A stretch of DNA of 64,000 nucleotides from Nocardia cyriacigeorgica GUH-2. GTDB lineage: Bacteria > Actinomycetota > Actinomycetes > Mycobacteriales > Mycobacteriaceae. The stretch is taken from positions 4,216,001 to 4,280,000 of the forward strand of contig NC_016887.1 in NCBI RefSeq assembly GCF_000284035.1, read 5' to 3'. This document shows, one piece after another, positions 24,304-32,224 of this stretch. The translations under genes were made by a program, and so were the position numbers. The notes under the pieces are model-generated. The model had not been told where the DNA came from, searched no databases, and worked only from the letters and a program-made list of their open reading frames with translations. Every line of letters begins with the position of its first letter. Positions within the stretch are counted from its first letter, which is position 1.

Positions 24304-24925
24304 CGGCGGCCGGGTTGTCGGGCTCGAGGTTGCGGGCAGCCTGGTCAGGGAGCCGATACGGAGGCGGCTAGTCCGGCGGTGCAGTGCCATGCCGGCGAGC
24401 TCTAATGCGTTGCCATGCCGGCAGGCCACGCGATTCGGTGCCGTCCTCGCCGTCCGGGCGGGCGAACGCGTGAGCTCGGATACGGTGCGATTCGTGGCTC
24501 GCCGTCCGGAGCCGGGGCGGTCGAATGCGGGAGGCTCGGGCGCGATGCCGTGATTCACCGTCCGAGCCGGGCCCGTCGGATTCGTGACCACGGGCGCGGT
24601 GCGATGCTGCCACTCGCCACCACAGTCGAAGGCCGCCGGACGAGCGAACTCAGGCGCGGTGCCATGGCATGACTCATCATCCGAGCGTGGGCCGTCGAAT
24701 GCTCGAGCTCGGGCGCCGTGCGGTGCGGTGACTCGCCATCTGGAGCAGGGTCGTCGAACGCACGAGCTGGGGCGGAGCGCGATGCCGTGACCCGCCGTCC
24801 GAGCGCAAGCCGTCGAAAGCATGAGCTCAGGCGCTGCGCCAAGCCGTGACTTGTCATTCGGGGTCGGGGCGGGGCCGAGCCGGATGCGGTGCGGTCGTGG
24901 GCGGCGAGGGCACGGGTGTTGCTCG
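24304..24925. other. 622-base gap holding a tandem array and no gene
   Basis: No supported gene lies between the DUF1990 stop and the DUF202 stop. Most of the gap is a degenerate 59-60 base tandem array (24484-24898). The preceding 180 bases include a further decayed partial unit (about 24437-24483). Long open frames cross it on both strands, but they shift frame relative to each repeat and give arginine- and serine-rich text with no family. Confidence 0.6.
24484..24898. repeat. Degenerate 59-60 bp tandem repeat array (about 7 units)
   Basis: Units begin at 24484, 24544, 24603, 24663, 24722, 24781 and 24840, with lengths 60, 59, 60, 59, 59, 59 and about 59. Shared features are GATGCCGTGACTCGCC-like openings, a central CCGTCGAA and a closing GAGCTCGGGCGC-like end. 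The period is not a multiple of three, so the array is not a coding repeat. It resembles a decayed minisatellite (VNTR or MIRU-like), but no known family is claimed. Confidence 0.8.
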
Positions 24926-25234
24926 TCAGCGAAGCGGGTGTGTTGCCGCGATGATTACCGCGACCAGGGCGGTGAGGGCTGTCGAGGCCATGGTCAGGCG
25001 GATGGCGAGGGTGGCGTGGCGGTTTCGGCCGTGGCGCAGGTCGTGGCTGCGCAAGGTGCCGACGACGGCGAGCACGGCCATGGTGAGGGCGGCGGCTAGG
25101 GGTGCGATCGAGGTGGGGCGCCAGCCGTCGGCGACGGCGGTGTTGAGCAGCAGCATGGACACCGCGGTGGCGCCCAGCGCACTGCGGCGCCAGGCCAATG
25201 CGGTGCGCTCGGCGGCCAGGGCGGGAGGCGTCAT
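24926..25234 (-). CDS. DUF202 membrane protein
   Basis: A 102-residue protein with the DUF202 start LAAERTALAWRRSALGATAVSMLLLNTAV followed by two more hydrophobic segments (LAAALTMAVLAVVGTL and TALTALVAVIIAATH). DUF202 proteins are small inner-membrane proteins of unknown role. Its start overlaps the stop of the upstream gene, also DUF202 (ATGA, 25231-25234), so the pair is translationally coupled. Confidence 0.85.
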   Translation of the reverse strand: MTPPALAAERTALAWRRSALGATAVSMLLLNTAVADGWRPTSIAPLAAALTMAVLAVVGTLRSHDLRHGRNRHATLAIRLTMASTALTALVAVIIAATHPLR

Positions 25235-25596
25235 CGCAGGATCACCGCGACGGCTGCGAGGATCGCGACGACTGTGATCCCGGCCGAGAGGATCGGGACC
25301 AGCACGGTGCCGGGCAGTGGGCGCCCCTTGCGCATCGCGTCACCGACGCGGCGCCAATGGCCGTAGGCACCGACGGCGAGCACGAGCGCCAGAGCCAGGC
25401 AGCTCAGCACGATCGCGCGCCGGAACCCGGCCAGATGGAACGGTTGCACCAGGGTGTGCACGGCGACACCGCCCGCGAGCAATCCGAGCGAGGTTCGCAT
25501 CCAGGCCAGAAAGGTGCGTTCGTTGGCGAGGGTGAAGCGGTAGTCGATCTCGTCCTCGCCATCGTCGGATTCGGCATCGGGAGTGGGCAGGGTCAT
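25231..25596 (-). CDS. YidH-like DUF202 membrane protein
   Basis: The 121-residue protein has an acidic N-terminus (DAESDDGEDEI), then the YidH-type signature YRFTLANERTFLAWMRTSLGLLAGGVAV and three hydrophobic segments in total. It is the first gene of a coupled DUF202 pair; in E. coli the YidH and YidG genes are likewise adjacent. No function is established. The 367 bases upstream to xerC hold no recognised gene. Confidence 0.87.
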   Translation of the reverse strand: MTLPTPDAESDDGEDEIDYRFTLANERTFLAWMRTSLGLLAGGVAVHTLVQPFHLAGFRRAIVLSCLALALVLAVGAYGHWRRVGDAMRKGRPLPGTVLVPILSAGITVVAILAAVAVILR

Positions 25597-25963
25597 GGCG
25601 CCCCCGCTCGCCCGAGCCGTTCGCCGCCGCCGCGTGCCCGGCCGAGGCCGTGCCGACTGTCCGAATTGCCGGTGTGCAGATCCTCAGCCCGCACAGGACT
25701 CTCTGGCCGCCGCCGGGCCATAAACCGCGCTGATCGGCACCATCGAGACCGGTATCGACGGGTGCGGGGTGGACTTTCGCTCTCTGTCGAATAGGTCGGG
25801 AAAGGCCGCTGGGCCAGGCCGTCCATGGGCTGTCGAATCCGGCTCGGACTCAACGATCCTGACGGCTCGGCACGGTCGCCGTGACCGCTGGGCCTCCGGC
25901 CGGGTAGTCGGGAACCTACGGACACCTGAGTCGCCTCCTGCACCGGGGATGGGCCTGTCCCTC
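25597..25963. other. 367-base intergenic region, nothing recognised
   Basis: The stretch between the start of the YidH-like gene and the xerC stop holds no convincing gene, hairpin or repeat. It presumably contains the promoter of the DUF202 pair. Confidence 0.5.
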
Positions 25964-26887
25964 TCATGCGCGCGGGTGGGCTTGGTCGTGCACCTTCTTC
26001 AGCCGCTCCACCGAGACGTGGGTGTAGAGCTGAGTGGTGGCCATGCTGGCATGACCCAGCAACTCTTGGACCACCCGCAGGTCGGCGCCGCCTTCGAGCA
26101 GGTGGGTGGCGGCGGTGTGGCGCAGGCCGTGCGGACCCACGTCCGGTGCGCCGGGAATGGCCGAAATCACCTCGTGCACCGCGGTTCTGGCCTGGCGGGG
26201 ATCGAGGCGGCGGCCGCGACGGCCCAGCAGCAACGCGCGACCGGATTCAGCGGTGGCAAAGTCGGGGCGGCCGAAGCGCAGCCAATTGCCGATCGCTTCG
26301 TCGGCCGGGGTGCCGAACGGGGCCGACCGTTCTTTGTTGCCTTTACCCAGGACTCGCACCAGCCGGCGTTCCCGGTCCACATCATCGATGTCGAGTCCGC
26401 ACAGCTCACTGACCCGGATTCCGGTCGAATACAGCAGCTCGACAATGAGCCGGTCCCGCAACGCTATCGGATCACGCTGCACCGCACCGGATTCCGCGGC
26501 ATCCATCACCGCCGCAGCCTGCTGTTTACCCAGGACGGCGGGCAATACCCGATGCGCCTTCGGCGAGCCCAGCCGCAATCCCGGGTCGACGCTCAACCGC
26601 CCGGTCCTGGTGAGCCAGGCGGTGAAGGTACGCGCCGACGACGACCTGCGCGCCATCGTCGTCCTGGCAGCACCCGCGGCGGATTGCGCTGCGAGCCAGG
26701 AGCGCAACAAGGCCAGATCCATTTCCCGCACCGAGGAATCCGCCGACCGCTGGACCAGATGCGACAGCAGCGACCGCGCGTCCGCGACGTAGGCCCGCAC
26801 GGTATGGGGTGAGCGATTGCTTCCCAGCCGCAGCGTCCGCCCGTACTCGGCCAGCAATGCCTCCAGGTCCTCGGGCAGCACATCCAT
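25964..26887 (-). CDS. xerC: Tyrosine recombinase XerC
   Basis: The 307-residue protein has an N-terminal SAM-like domain (LLAEYGRTLRLGSNRSPHTVRAYVADARSLLSHL) and a catalytic domain with the tyrosine recombinase residues: Arg in YSTGIRVSELCGLD, Lys in VLGKGNKERSAPFG, HGLRH (HxxR), His in LLGHASMATTQLYTHV, and the nucleophile Tyr in the same segment. It resolves chromosome dimers at dif with XerD. The position downstream of dprA matches mycobacteria (Rv2894c), which favours XerC over a mobile integrase; no phage or attachment-site context is seen. Confidence 0.95.
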   Translation of the reverse strand: MDVLPEDLEALLAEYGRTLRLGSNRSPHTVRAYVADARSLLSHLVQRSADSSVREMDLALLRSWLAAQSAAGAARTTMARRSSSARTFTAWLTRTGRLSVDPGLRLGSPKAHRVLPAVLGKQQAAAVMDAAESGAVQRDPIALRDRLIVELLYSTGIRVSELCGLDIDDVDRERRLVRVLGKGNKERSAPFGTPADEAIGNWLRFGRPDFATAESGRALLLGRRGRRLDPRQARTAVHEVISAIPGAPDVGPHGLRHTAATHLLEGGADLRVVQELLGHASMATTQLYTHVSVERLKKVHDQAHPRA

Positions 26888-27060
26888 TCATCCACCGTCA
26901 CCCGCCACACCAGAGGTTGGCAAGTCGGCGCGCCGATTCCCCGCTCACAACCCGTTTTGCCTGATCCGAGCGTTGACCTACCGCGGATCCGATGTCCGTC
27001 CTGCGAAGATTGCCCGGTTCGATCAGTCGATTCACCGATGCTCACAGAAAGGGACCACCC

Positions 27061-27345
27061 GTGCGTCATATCGCAACTGTGTGTGCTGTCGCAGGAACAC
27101 TGATCCTCACCGCAGCAGGACCCGCCTCCGGGGCCGACGGATTCCTCGTCATCAACGGCACCGAGCACGAGAATCCCAGCGGTTGTTACGAGGTCCACCC
27201 ACGGCCCGCCCGGTTCTATATCGAGAATGCCACCGGCGGCCTCGCCGTCATCTATTCGCAGCCCGGCTGCACAGGTGGAATAACCGACGAAGTGGAACCC
27301 GGCACAGAGACACAGGTCTACGGCGCCTCCGTCCGTATCGACTGA
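27061..27345 (+). CDS. Small secreted protein with two cysteines
   Basis: A 94-residue protein with a signal peptide (RHIATVCAVAGTLILTAAGPASGADG). The mature part of about 70 residues contains SGCYEV and QPGCTGG, two cysteines that could form a disulfide. It resembles small actinobacterial secreted proteins of unknown function. GTG at 27061 follows GAAAGGGA and puts the signal at the N-terminus. A perfect hairpin follows the stop, so it is probably a single-gene unit. Confidence 0.65.
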   Translation: MRHIATVCAVAGTLILTAAGPASGADGFLVINGTEHENPSGCYEVHPRPARFYIENATGGLAVIYSQPGCTGGITDEVEPGTETQVYGASVRID

Positions 27346-27381
27346 GGCAGGGGCCGCATACCCCGTCGCATAGCTCACGAC

Positions 27382-27412
27382 GGTGTTCCGGGTCGTGCAG
27401 GCCCGGAACACC
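27382..27412 (+). terminator. Perfect 11-bp hairpin after the small secreted gene
   Basis: GGTGTTCCGGG (27382-27392) and CCCGGAACACC (27402-27412) are exact inverted copies around a 9-base loop, 37 bases past the stop at 27345. There is no T-run, consistent with actinobacterial terminators. Confidence 0.7.
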
Positions 27413-27457
27413 GCGTGGACCAAGGACAGGCCGATTCAGCTCGGCTACCACCTCACG

Positions 27458-27690
27458 ATCCGGAATCGATGCGCACCCAGTCCAACTCCCCTACCGATAC
27501 CGGCCAATGCGAACGCAGCTCATCCGGCACCTCCCGACCCGCCCAAGCGCACCCGAAATCACCTGCTCCCGGAGACCGACCCCAGCGAACTCGAGCTCAC
27601 TGGCGCGCCACGATCCCGTATCGAAGCGCCTCTGGAACCACTCTCTGCCAGAAGCTGACCGCAACAGCCAACGCGAGCTCAGCCGGCAGC
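27458..27690 (-). repeat. Decayed tandem copies of the dprA 3' end
   Basis: The last bases of dprA (27697-27770, reading GGGATCGAAGCGCACCCGGA on the plus strand) recur in degenerate form downstream. The copies are at 27458-27485 (ATCGATGCGCACCCAGTCCA), 27545-27605 (AAGCGCACCCGAAATCA and onwards) and 27612-27640 (ATCGAAGCGCCTCTGGAACCA). Part of the flanking CCAACGCGAGCTCAGCCGGC near 27670 also recurs near 27510. Together with the terminator this occupies the 345-base gap between the secreted protein gene and dprA; no gene is seen. Confidence 0.6.
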
Positions 27691-29028
27691 TCATGGCGCG
27701 GGATCGAAGCGCACCCGGAACCAGCCCTCTGCGCCGAGCCCGACCAGTCCGGAGAGCTCCAGCTCGGCCAGTACCGCCCGCACTGTAGCCACCGGCAGCG
27801 CGGTTCGCGTGGCCAACTCGTGTGGGACGCGTGAGCCGACAGCTGGTAGCGCCGCGTATACCAATTGCTGGTCGCCGGCGAGTTCGTCACCCGGATCAGC
27901 GGCTCTTTCAGTGGGCAGCGACAGCCGCAGTGGTCCGGCCTCATCGATCACCTCCTCGGCCCCGGTGACCAGTAGTGCCTCACCCTCACGAATCATCCGG
28001 TGACATCCGACCGAGGACGCCGACGTGATCGGCCCGGGCACGGCGAGTGCTGGACGCCCCAGGCGGCGAGCCCATTTCACGGTGTTGCGCGCCCCGCTGC
28101 GCAGCCCGGCCTCGACCACCAGCACGCCGTCGGACAGCGAGGCGACCAGCCGATTGCGCGCCAGGAAATGATGTTTGCGTGCCGCGGTGCCGGGCGGATA
28201 TTCGCTGACCACCAGTCCGGTTTCGGCGATCTGCGCGATCAGCCGATCGTGCTGGGCCGGATACGGCCGGTCCACACCGCAGGCCAGGACCGCGATCGTC
28301 GGGCCGCCGACCGCGAGGGCGGCACGATGGGCCATGGCGTCGATGCCGAAGGCGGCGCCGGAGACGATGGTCCAGCCCTTGGCCGCGAGCGCGCCGGCGA
28401 TCTCTCCCGTCGCGCGATCGCCGTACCCGGTACTGCATCGCGCGCCCACTACGGCCAGCGCTCGTTCGCTCGCGCCGAGCAGCGACATCGGCCCGCGCAC
28501 CCACAGCACCAACGGCACTGCCCCGTCGGCATCGCGCCCGGGTTCGAGTTGGCGCAACCCCAGCAAGCGCCACGCCGGCCACTCCGGATCTTCCGGCGTC
28601 ACCACCCGCCCGCCCAATCTCCGGACGCGCTCGACGTCCTCGGCTGCCAGGTCGACCGCACGCCGAGTAGCCGTCGCCGCCCGCAACACCTGCGGCAACC
28701 GGCATTCCCGCACCGCCCGCGCAGCTTCCAGCACCCCCACCGAGTCGATCAACGCCGTCAACGGCGCACAAGGCCCCAGCACCACCCGAGACAGATACAC
28801 CCACGCCAGCAACCGCTGCTCGCGCTCGTCACGCCCCTCCGGGCCGAGCGCCGAACAACGCGAGGCAACCGCATCCAAGGCCTCCTCACGACTGCCCGGA
28901 CCAAGCACCCCAGAGCACGATGTGTCCGCACCAGCAGCCTCGTCGCGAGCCTTCACACCCGCCACCGAACAGGGCAGGTCCGTATCAGCGGACCGGTCGT
29001 CAGGCACCTCGAGACCTGCCGCCGTCAT
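27691..29028 (-). CDS. dprA: DNA-processing protein DprA
   Basis: The 445-residue protein has the DprA Rossmann-like core: LAVVGARCSTGYGDRATGEIAGALAAKGWTIVSGAAFGIDAMAHRAAL, VLACGVDRPYPAQH, and SEYPPGTAARKHHFLARNR. A C-terminal winged helix (ELATRTALPVATVRAVLAELELSGLV) follows. It loads RecA on incoming single strands during transformation in other bacteria. An N-terminal region of about 70 residues (to the LLAWVYLSRVV helix) is longer than usual and contains three cysteines. ATG at 29028 overlaps the comM stop (ATGA), so the two are coupled. Confidence 0.95.
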   Translation of the reverse strand: MTAAGLEVPDDRSADTDLPCSVAGVKARDEAAGADTSCSGVLGPGSREEALDAVASRCSALGPEGRDEREQRLLAWVYLSRVVLGPCAPLTALIDSVGVLEAARAVRECRLPQVLRAATATRRAVDLAAEDVERVRRLGGRVVTPEDPEWPAWRLLGLRQLEPGRDADGAVPLVLWVRGPMSLLGASERALAVVGARCSTGYGDRATGEIAGALAAKGWTIVSGAAFGIDAMAHRAALAVGGPTIAVLACGVDRPYPAQHDRLIAQIAETGLVVSEYPPGTAARKHHFLARNRLVASLSDGVLVVEAGLRSGARNTVKWARRLGRPALAVPGPITSASSVGCHRMIREGEALLVTGAEEVIDEAGPLRLSLPTERAADPGDELAGDQQLVYAALPAVGSRVPHELATRTALPVATVRAVLAELELSGLVGLGAEGWFRVRFDPAP

Positions 29029-30533
29029 TGCGCGCCTCGTTGACGGAAGTTCAACGCCTGCATGACGTCCTGCGCGCTCGGTATGTCCCCGCCGCGCAGG
29101 TCGCAGATCGTCCACGCCACTCTGATGGCCCGGTCGGCTCCGCGGGCCGACAGCCTGCCCATCCGCAGGCCGGCTTCGACCGGGTCCGTGACCTCTGGCG
29201 GCAGGCGAAATCGTTGCCGGAGTACATGTCCGGGGACCTCGGCGTTGGTGAGCCAGCCGAATTCGCGCCAGCGGTGGGCGGCGGCGCGGCGGGCTACGGT
29301 TACTCGCTCGCGGACGACGGCGCTGCTCTCGGATTCCTCGGCGCCGAAGGTGCCGCCCGCCATCGCGTACATCTGCACCCAGATATCGATGCGATCCATC
29401 AAGGGGCCGGAGAGTTTACCCAGGTAGCGGCGTCGGGCGAGCGGCGCGCAGATGCAATCCACATCGCGGGCCGGCGCACACGGGCAGGGGTTGGCGGCCA
29501 GCATCAGCTGGAAGCGGGCCGGGTACCGGGCTACTCCGTCGCGCCGGGCGATGCGGACCTCGCCTTCCTCCAACGGTGTTCGCATGGCTTCGAGGACTTT
29601 CGTGCCGATCTCGGCGCATTCGTCCAGGAACAGCACACCGCGATGAGCCCGGCTGACGGCACCGGGTCGGGCCGATCCGGAACCGCCGCCCACCATTGCT
29701 GTCGCCGAGGTGGAGTGGTGCGGTGCGACGAACGGCGGCATGGTGATCAGCGGATGGTCGCCGGAGAGTGTGCCTGCGACGGAATGGATCGCGGTCACCT
29801 CGAGTGCCTCGGCTTCCGACAGCGGTGGCAACAATCCGGGCAGCCGCTGGGCCAGCATGGTCTTGCCGATTCCCGGTGGTCCGGTCAACAGGATGTGGTG
29901 CCCGCCCGCCGCAGCGACCTCGAGTGCCCAGCGCGCTTCGTGCTGGCCGACGACCTCGCTGAGATCTCCGATGACGCGCGGCTGGTCGGGCAGGTTGCGA
30001 TCGGGTTCGATCAGGTCGGCTTCGCCGCGCAACCACGCCAACATGCTGCGTAGTGTCGCCGCGCCGAGCACCTCGATGCCGTCGACCAGCCCGGCCTCCG
30101 GTAGGGCGGATTCCGGGACGACGACCGTCGCCCATCCGGCCTTCCTGGCGGCGAGCACGGCGGGCAGGATGCCGCGCACCCGCCGGACCCGCCCGTCCAG
30201 GGCCAACTCGCCCAGCAGCACCGTGTGGGCGAGCTTCTTGGATGGGATGGCATCGGCGGCATCCATGACCGCCGCGGCCAGCGCGACGTCGTAGACGGAA
30301 CCGACTTTCGGCAGGGTCGCGGGCGAGAGCGCGAGGATCACCCGTCCGTCGGGCCATTTCTCGCCGGAGTTGGCGACCGCCGCGCGCACCCGGTCGCGGG
30401 ATTCCTGCAGCGAGGTATCGGGTAGCCCGACCAGGTGCACCGATGGCAGGCCCTGACCGATATCGGCCTCGATCTCGACCATCTGCCCGTCGACGCCGCT
30501 GACCGCGACCGAACAGGCCCGCCCCAAGGCCAT
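29025..30533 (-). CDS. comM: YifB/ComM family Mg-chelatase-like AAA+ ATPase
   Basis: The 502-residue protein begins GRACSVAVSGVDGQMVEIEADIG with the ComM N-terminal (LonC-like) domain. The AAA+ core has Walker A GPPGIGKTMLAQRLPGLLP and Walker B HRGVLFLDECAEI, and the C-terminal Mg_chelatase_C domain ends ISVIRVAWT-like then DIPSAQDVMQALNFRQRG. ComM is a hexameric helicase that promotes branch migration during natural transformation. ATG at 30533 overlaps the yraN stop and its own stop overlaps dprA, giving the coupled order yraN-comM-dprA. Confidence 0.95.
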   Translation of the reverse strand: MALGRACSVAVSGVDGQMVEIEADIGQGLPSVHLVGLPDTSLQESRDRVRAAVANSGEKWPDGRVILALSPATLPKVGSVYDVALAAAVMDAADAIPSKKLAHTVLLGELALDGRVRRVRGILPAVLAARKAGWATVVVPESALPEAGLVDGIEVLGAATLRSMLAWLRGEADLIEPDRNLPDQPRVIGDLSEVVGQHEARWALEVAAAGGHHILLTGPPGIGKTMLAQRLPGLLPPLSEAEALEVTAIHSVAGTLSGDHPLITMPPFVAPHHSTSATAMVGGGSGSARPGAVSRAHRGVLFLDECAEIGTKVLEAMRTPLEEGEVRIARRDGVARYPARFQLMLAANPCPCAPARDVDCICAPLARRRYLGKLSGPLMDRIDIWVQMYAMAGGTFGAEESESSAVVRERVTVARRAAAHRWREFGWLTNAEVPGHVLRQRFRLPPEVTDPVEAGLRMGRLSARGADRAIRVAWTICDLRGGDIPSAQDVMQALNFRQRGAQ

Positions 30534-30919
30534 CAGAACACCGCTTTCAGGTGTTCGATCACTGGTTCGCGCTCGCGGGCCACCAGTACCGAGACCACGT
30601 CGAAGCGGATGCGTTGCCAGGGCCCGTCCTGTTCGGACAGCCACAGCAGCGCCAGCCTGCGGATGCGCTGGCGTTTGGTGAAGGTCACCGCCTCCGCCGG
30701 TGTGCCGAAGCCGAGGCCCGTTCTGGTTTTCACCTCGATGAAGGCGGTGATATCGCCTTCGCGTGCGATCAGGTCCAGTTCGCCGTACCGGCAACGCCAG
30801 TTCCGGCAGACGATGTCCATGCCCGCGGCTTCCAGATACCGTGCCGCCAGGTCTTCCCCGTGTGCGCCGAGCGCCAAGTTGTGTGCCACCGGATCAGCAT
30901 GGGCCGCCGGCGGTCCCAC
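30533..30919 (-). CDS. yraN: YraN family (UPF0102) endonuclease-like protein
   Basis: A 128-residue protein with the YraN signature: LGAHGEDLAARYLEAAGMDIVCRNWRCRYGELDLIAREGDITAFIEVKTRTGLGFG. The residues E (in GEDL), GELD and EVK form the restriction-endonuclease-like active site seen in the family. Its exact role is unknown; it is consistently linked to comM and dprA. The start is GTG at 30919, not strongly supported by a ribosome site; a GTG at 30889 is the alternative. Confidence 0.9.
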   Translation of the reverse strand: MGPPAAHADPVAHNLALGAHGEDLAARYLEAAGMDIVCRNWRCRYGELDLIAREGDITAFIEVKTRTGLGFGTPAEAVTFTKRQRIRRLALLWLSEQDGPWQRIRFDVVSVLVAREREPVIEHLKAVF

Positions 30920-30951
30920 CTGATTCGGCTGACCTGGGAAAACAGAAAACC

Positions 30952-30976
30952 TGGGGATAACCCCGGCTGTGGATAA
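30952..30976 (+). promoter_or_regulatory. DnaA-box-like pair upstream of yraN
   Basis: TGTGGATAA (30968-30976) is an exact DnaA box on the minus strand (TTATCCACA), and TGGGGATAA (30952-30960) 16 bases earlier is one mismatch away. The interval also contains GGGGATAACCCC. It lies in the 82-base gap upstream of yraN and after DUF2469. Confidence 0.5.
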
Positions 30977-31001
30977 CTAGGGGCTGGCGCCCGCGGGCGT
31001 G

Positions 31002-31307
31002 CTACTCCGGCAGCCGCAGATCCGGCTTCTCCAGCTCCTCGATATTGACGTCCTTGAAGGTGATCACCCGCACATGCTTGACGAAGCGGGCGGGCCGGTA
31101 CATGTCCCAGACCCAGGCGTCGCTCATCCGGACCTCGAAATACACCTCGCCGTCGGCGTTCTGCGGGCGCAATTCCACGGAATTGGCCAGGTAGAAGCGG
31201 CGCTCCGTCTCCACCACGTACGAGAACTGCCCGACGATGTCCTTGTACTCGCGGTACAGGGACAGCTCCATCTCGGTTTCGTACTTCTCGAGGTCCTCGG
31301 CGCTCAT
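31002..31307 (-). CDS. DUF2469 family protein
   Basis: The 101-residue protein reads SAEDLEKYETEMELSLYREYKDIVGQFSYVVETERRFYLAN and ends VRVITFKDVNIEELEKPDL, closely matching actinobacterial DUF2469 proteins (Rv2901c-like). These are small soluble proteins of unknown function, almost always next to rnhB. ATG at 31307 has AGGAGG upstream. It lies 43 bases downstream of rnhB on the same strand and is probably co-transcribed. Confidence 0.93.
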   Translation of the reverse strand: MSAEDLEKYETEMELSLYREYKDIVGQFSYVVETERRFYLANSVELRPQNADGEVYFEVRMSDAWVWDMYRPARFVKHVRVITFKDVNIEELEKPDLRLPE

Positions 31308-31350
31308 CGGGTGGGACGTCCTCCTTCTCGCGACACTGCGTGTCCTGACA

Positions 31351-32118
31351 TCATCGCGTATGTAACGCTTCGGTAGCCAGTCGGTCGGACGTGACCTGAT
31401 CCACGATGACCGATCCGGAGGACACCACGACCTCGTGCCGCACCGGCCTTCCGGCCGCCCCCGCGGGCTCGTGCTCACGCACATTGCGCCACGAACGCCG
31501 GTGTTCGACACACGGTCCGAGCTGCCGCAACGCCGCATTGTGCTCGGGCGTGTTGTAGCCCTTGTGCGCCGCGAAACCGTAGCCGGGCAGCCGTTGATCC
31601 AGCTCGACCATCATCCGGTCGCGGGTGACCTTGGCGAGCACACTCGCCGCCGCGATGCAGGCCGCGGTGGCATCGCCACCCACCACAGGCAGCGACGGCA
31701 CCGGGATGCCCGGCACCCGGAACCCATCGGTGAGCACGTAGCCGGGCGTACGCCCCAGCCCGGCGACCGCGCGGCGCATGCCTTCGAGATTGGCGACGTG
31801 GATGCCGATGGCGTCGATCTCCCAGGCCGGGATCACCACCACGTGCCAGGCCAGCGCCAGCCGGGTGATCACCGGATACAGCTCTTCGCGGACCGCCTCG
31901 GTGAGCTTCTTCGAATCATCGAGTCCGGCCAGCGCGTCATGGCCTTTGGGCGAGAGCACGCACGCCGCGACCACCAGTGGGCCCGCGCTGGGCCCGCGGC
32001 CGGCCTCGTCGACGCCGGCGACGGGTCCGAGGCCGCTGCGATTCAAGGCTGCTTCGAGCGTGCGCAGCCCGCCGGCCTTGCGCATGACGACACGCGGCGG
32101 CCAGCTCACGCGCTCCAC
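31351..32118 (-). CDS. rnhB: Ribonuclease HII
   Basis: The 255-residue enzyme shows the RNase HII signature VAGVDEAGRGPSAGPLVVAA, with the catalytic Asp-Glu pair, then LDDSKKLTEAVREELYPVI and the later VGGDATAACIAAASVLAKVTRD catalytic Asp region. It removes ribonucleotides from DNA. The GTG at 32118 is chosen to match the mycobacterial N-terminus (SWPPRVVMRKAGGLRTLE); the frame is open to 32199, so the start is uncertain. A C-terminal tail of about 30 residues beyond the family core is polar. It follows lepB, as in mycobacteria. Confidence 0.93.
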   Translation of the reverse strand: MERVSWPPRVVMRKAGGLRTLEAALNRSGLGPVAGVDEAGRGPSAGPLVVAACVLSPKGHDALAGLDDSKKLTEAVREELYPVITRLALAWHVVVIPAWEIDAIGIHVANLEGMRRAVAGLGRTPGYVLTDGFRVPGIPVPSLPVVGGDATAACIAAASVLAKVTRDRMMVELDQRLPGYGFAAHKGYNTPEHNAALRQLGPCVEHRRSWRNVREHEPAGAAGRPVRHEVVVSSGSVIVDQVTSDRLATEALHTR

Positions 32119-32224
32119 ACTCGGCAGGCGACGCTGAGATCGAGCCACCGGCGTCACCGCCGGCCAGTCGTGCAGGTCGATCCGGTCCACACAGCCCACA
32201 GACCGATTATCGCGCGAACAGCCA

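Noticed and set aside
23134..24822. 562-codon minus-strand frame across the M23, DUF1990 and repeat array region
   Set aside because: It is antisense to two family-supported genes and its text over the array is arginine- and serine-rich with no repeat in phase; the array period of 59 bases breaks the frame.
25964..26887. Tyrosine recombinase as a sign of an integrated element
   Set aside because: The sequence and neighbours (dprA, comM) match chromosomal XerC; no attachment repeats or phage genes are present.
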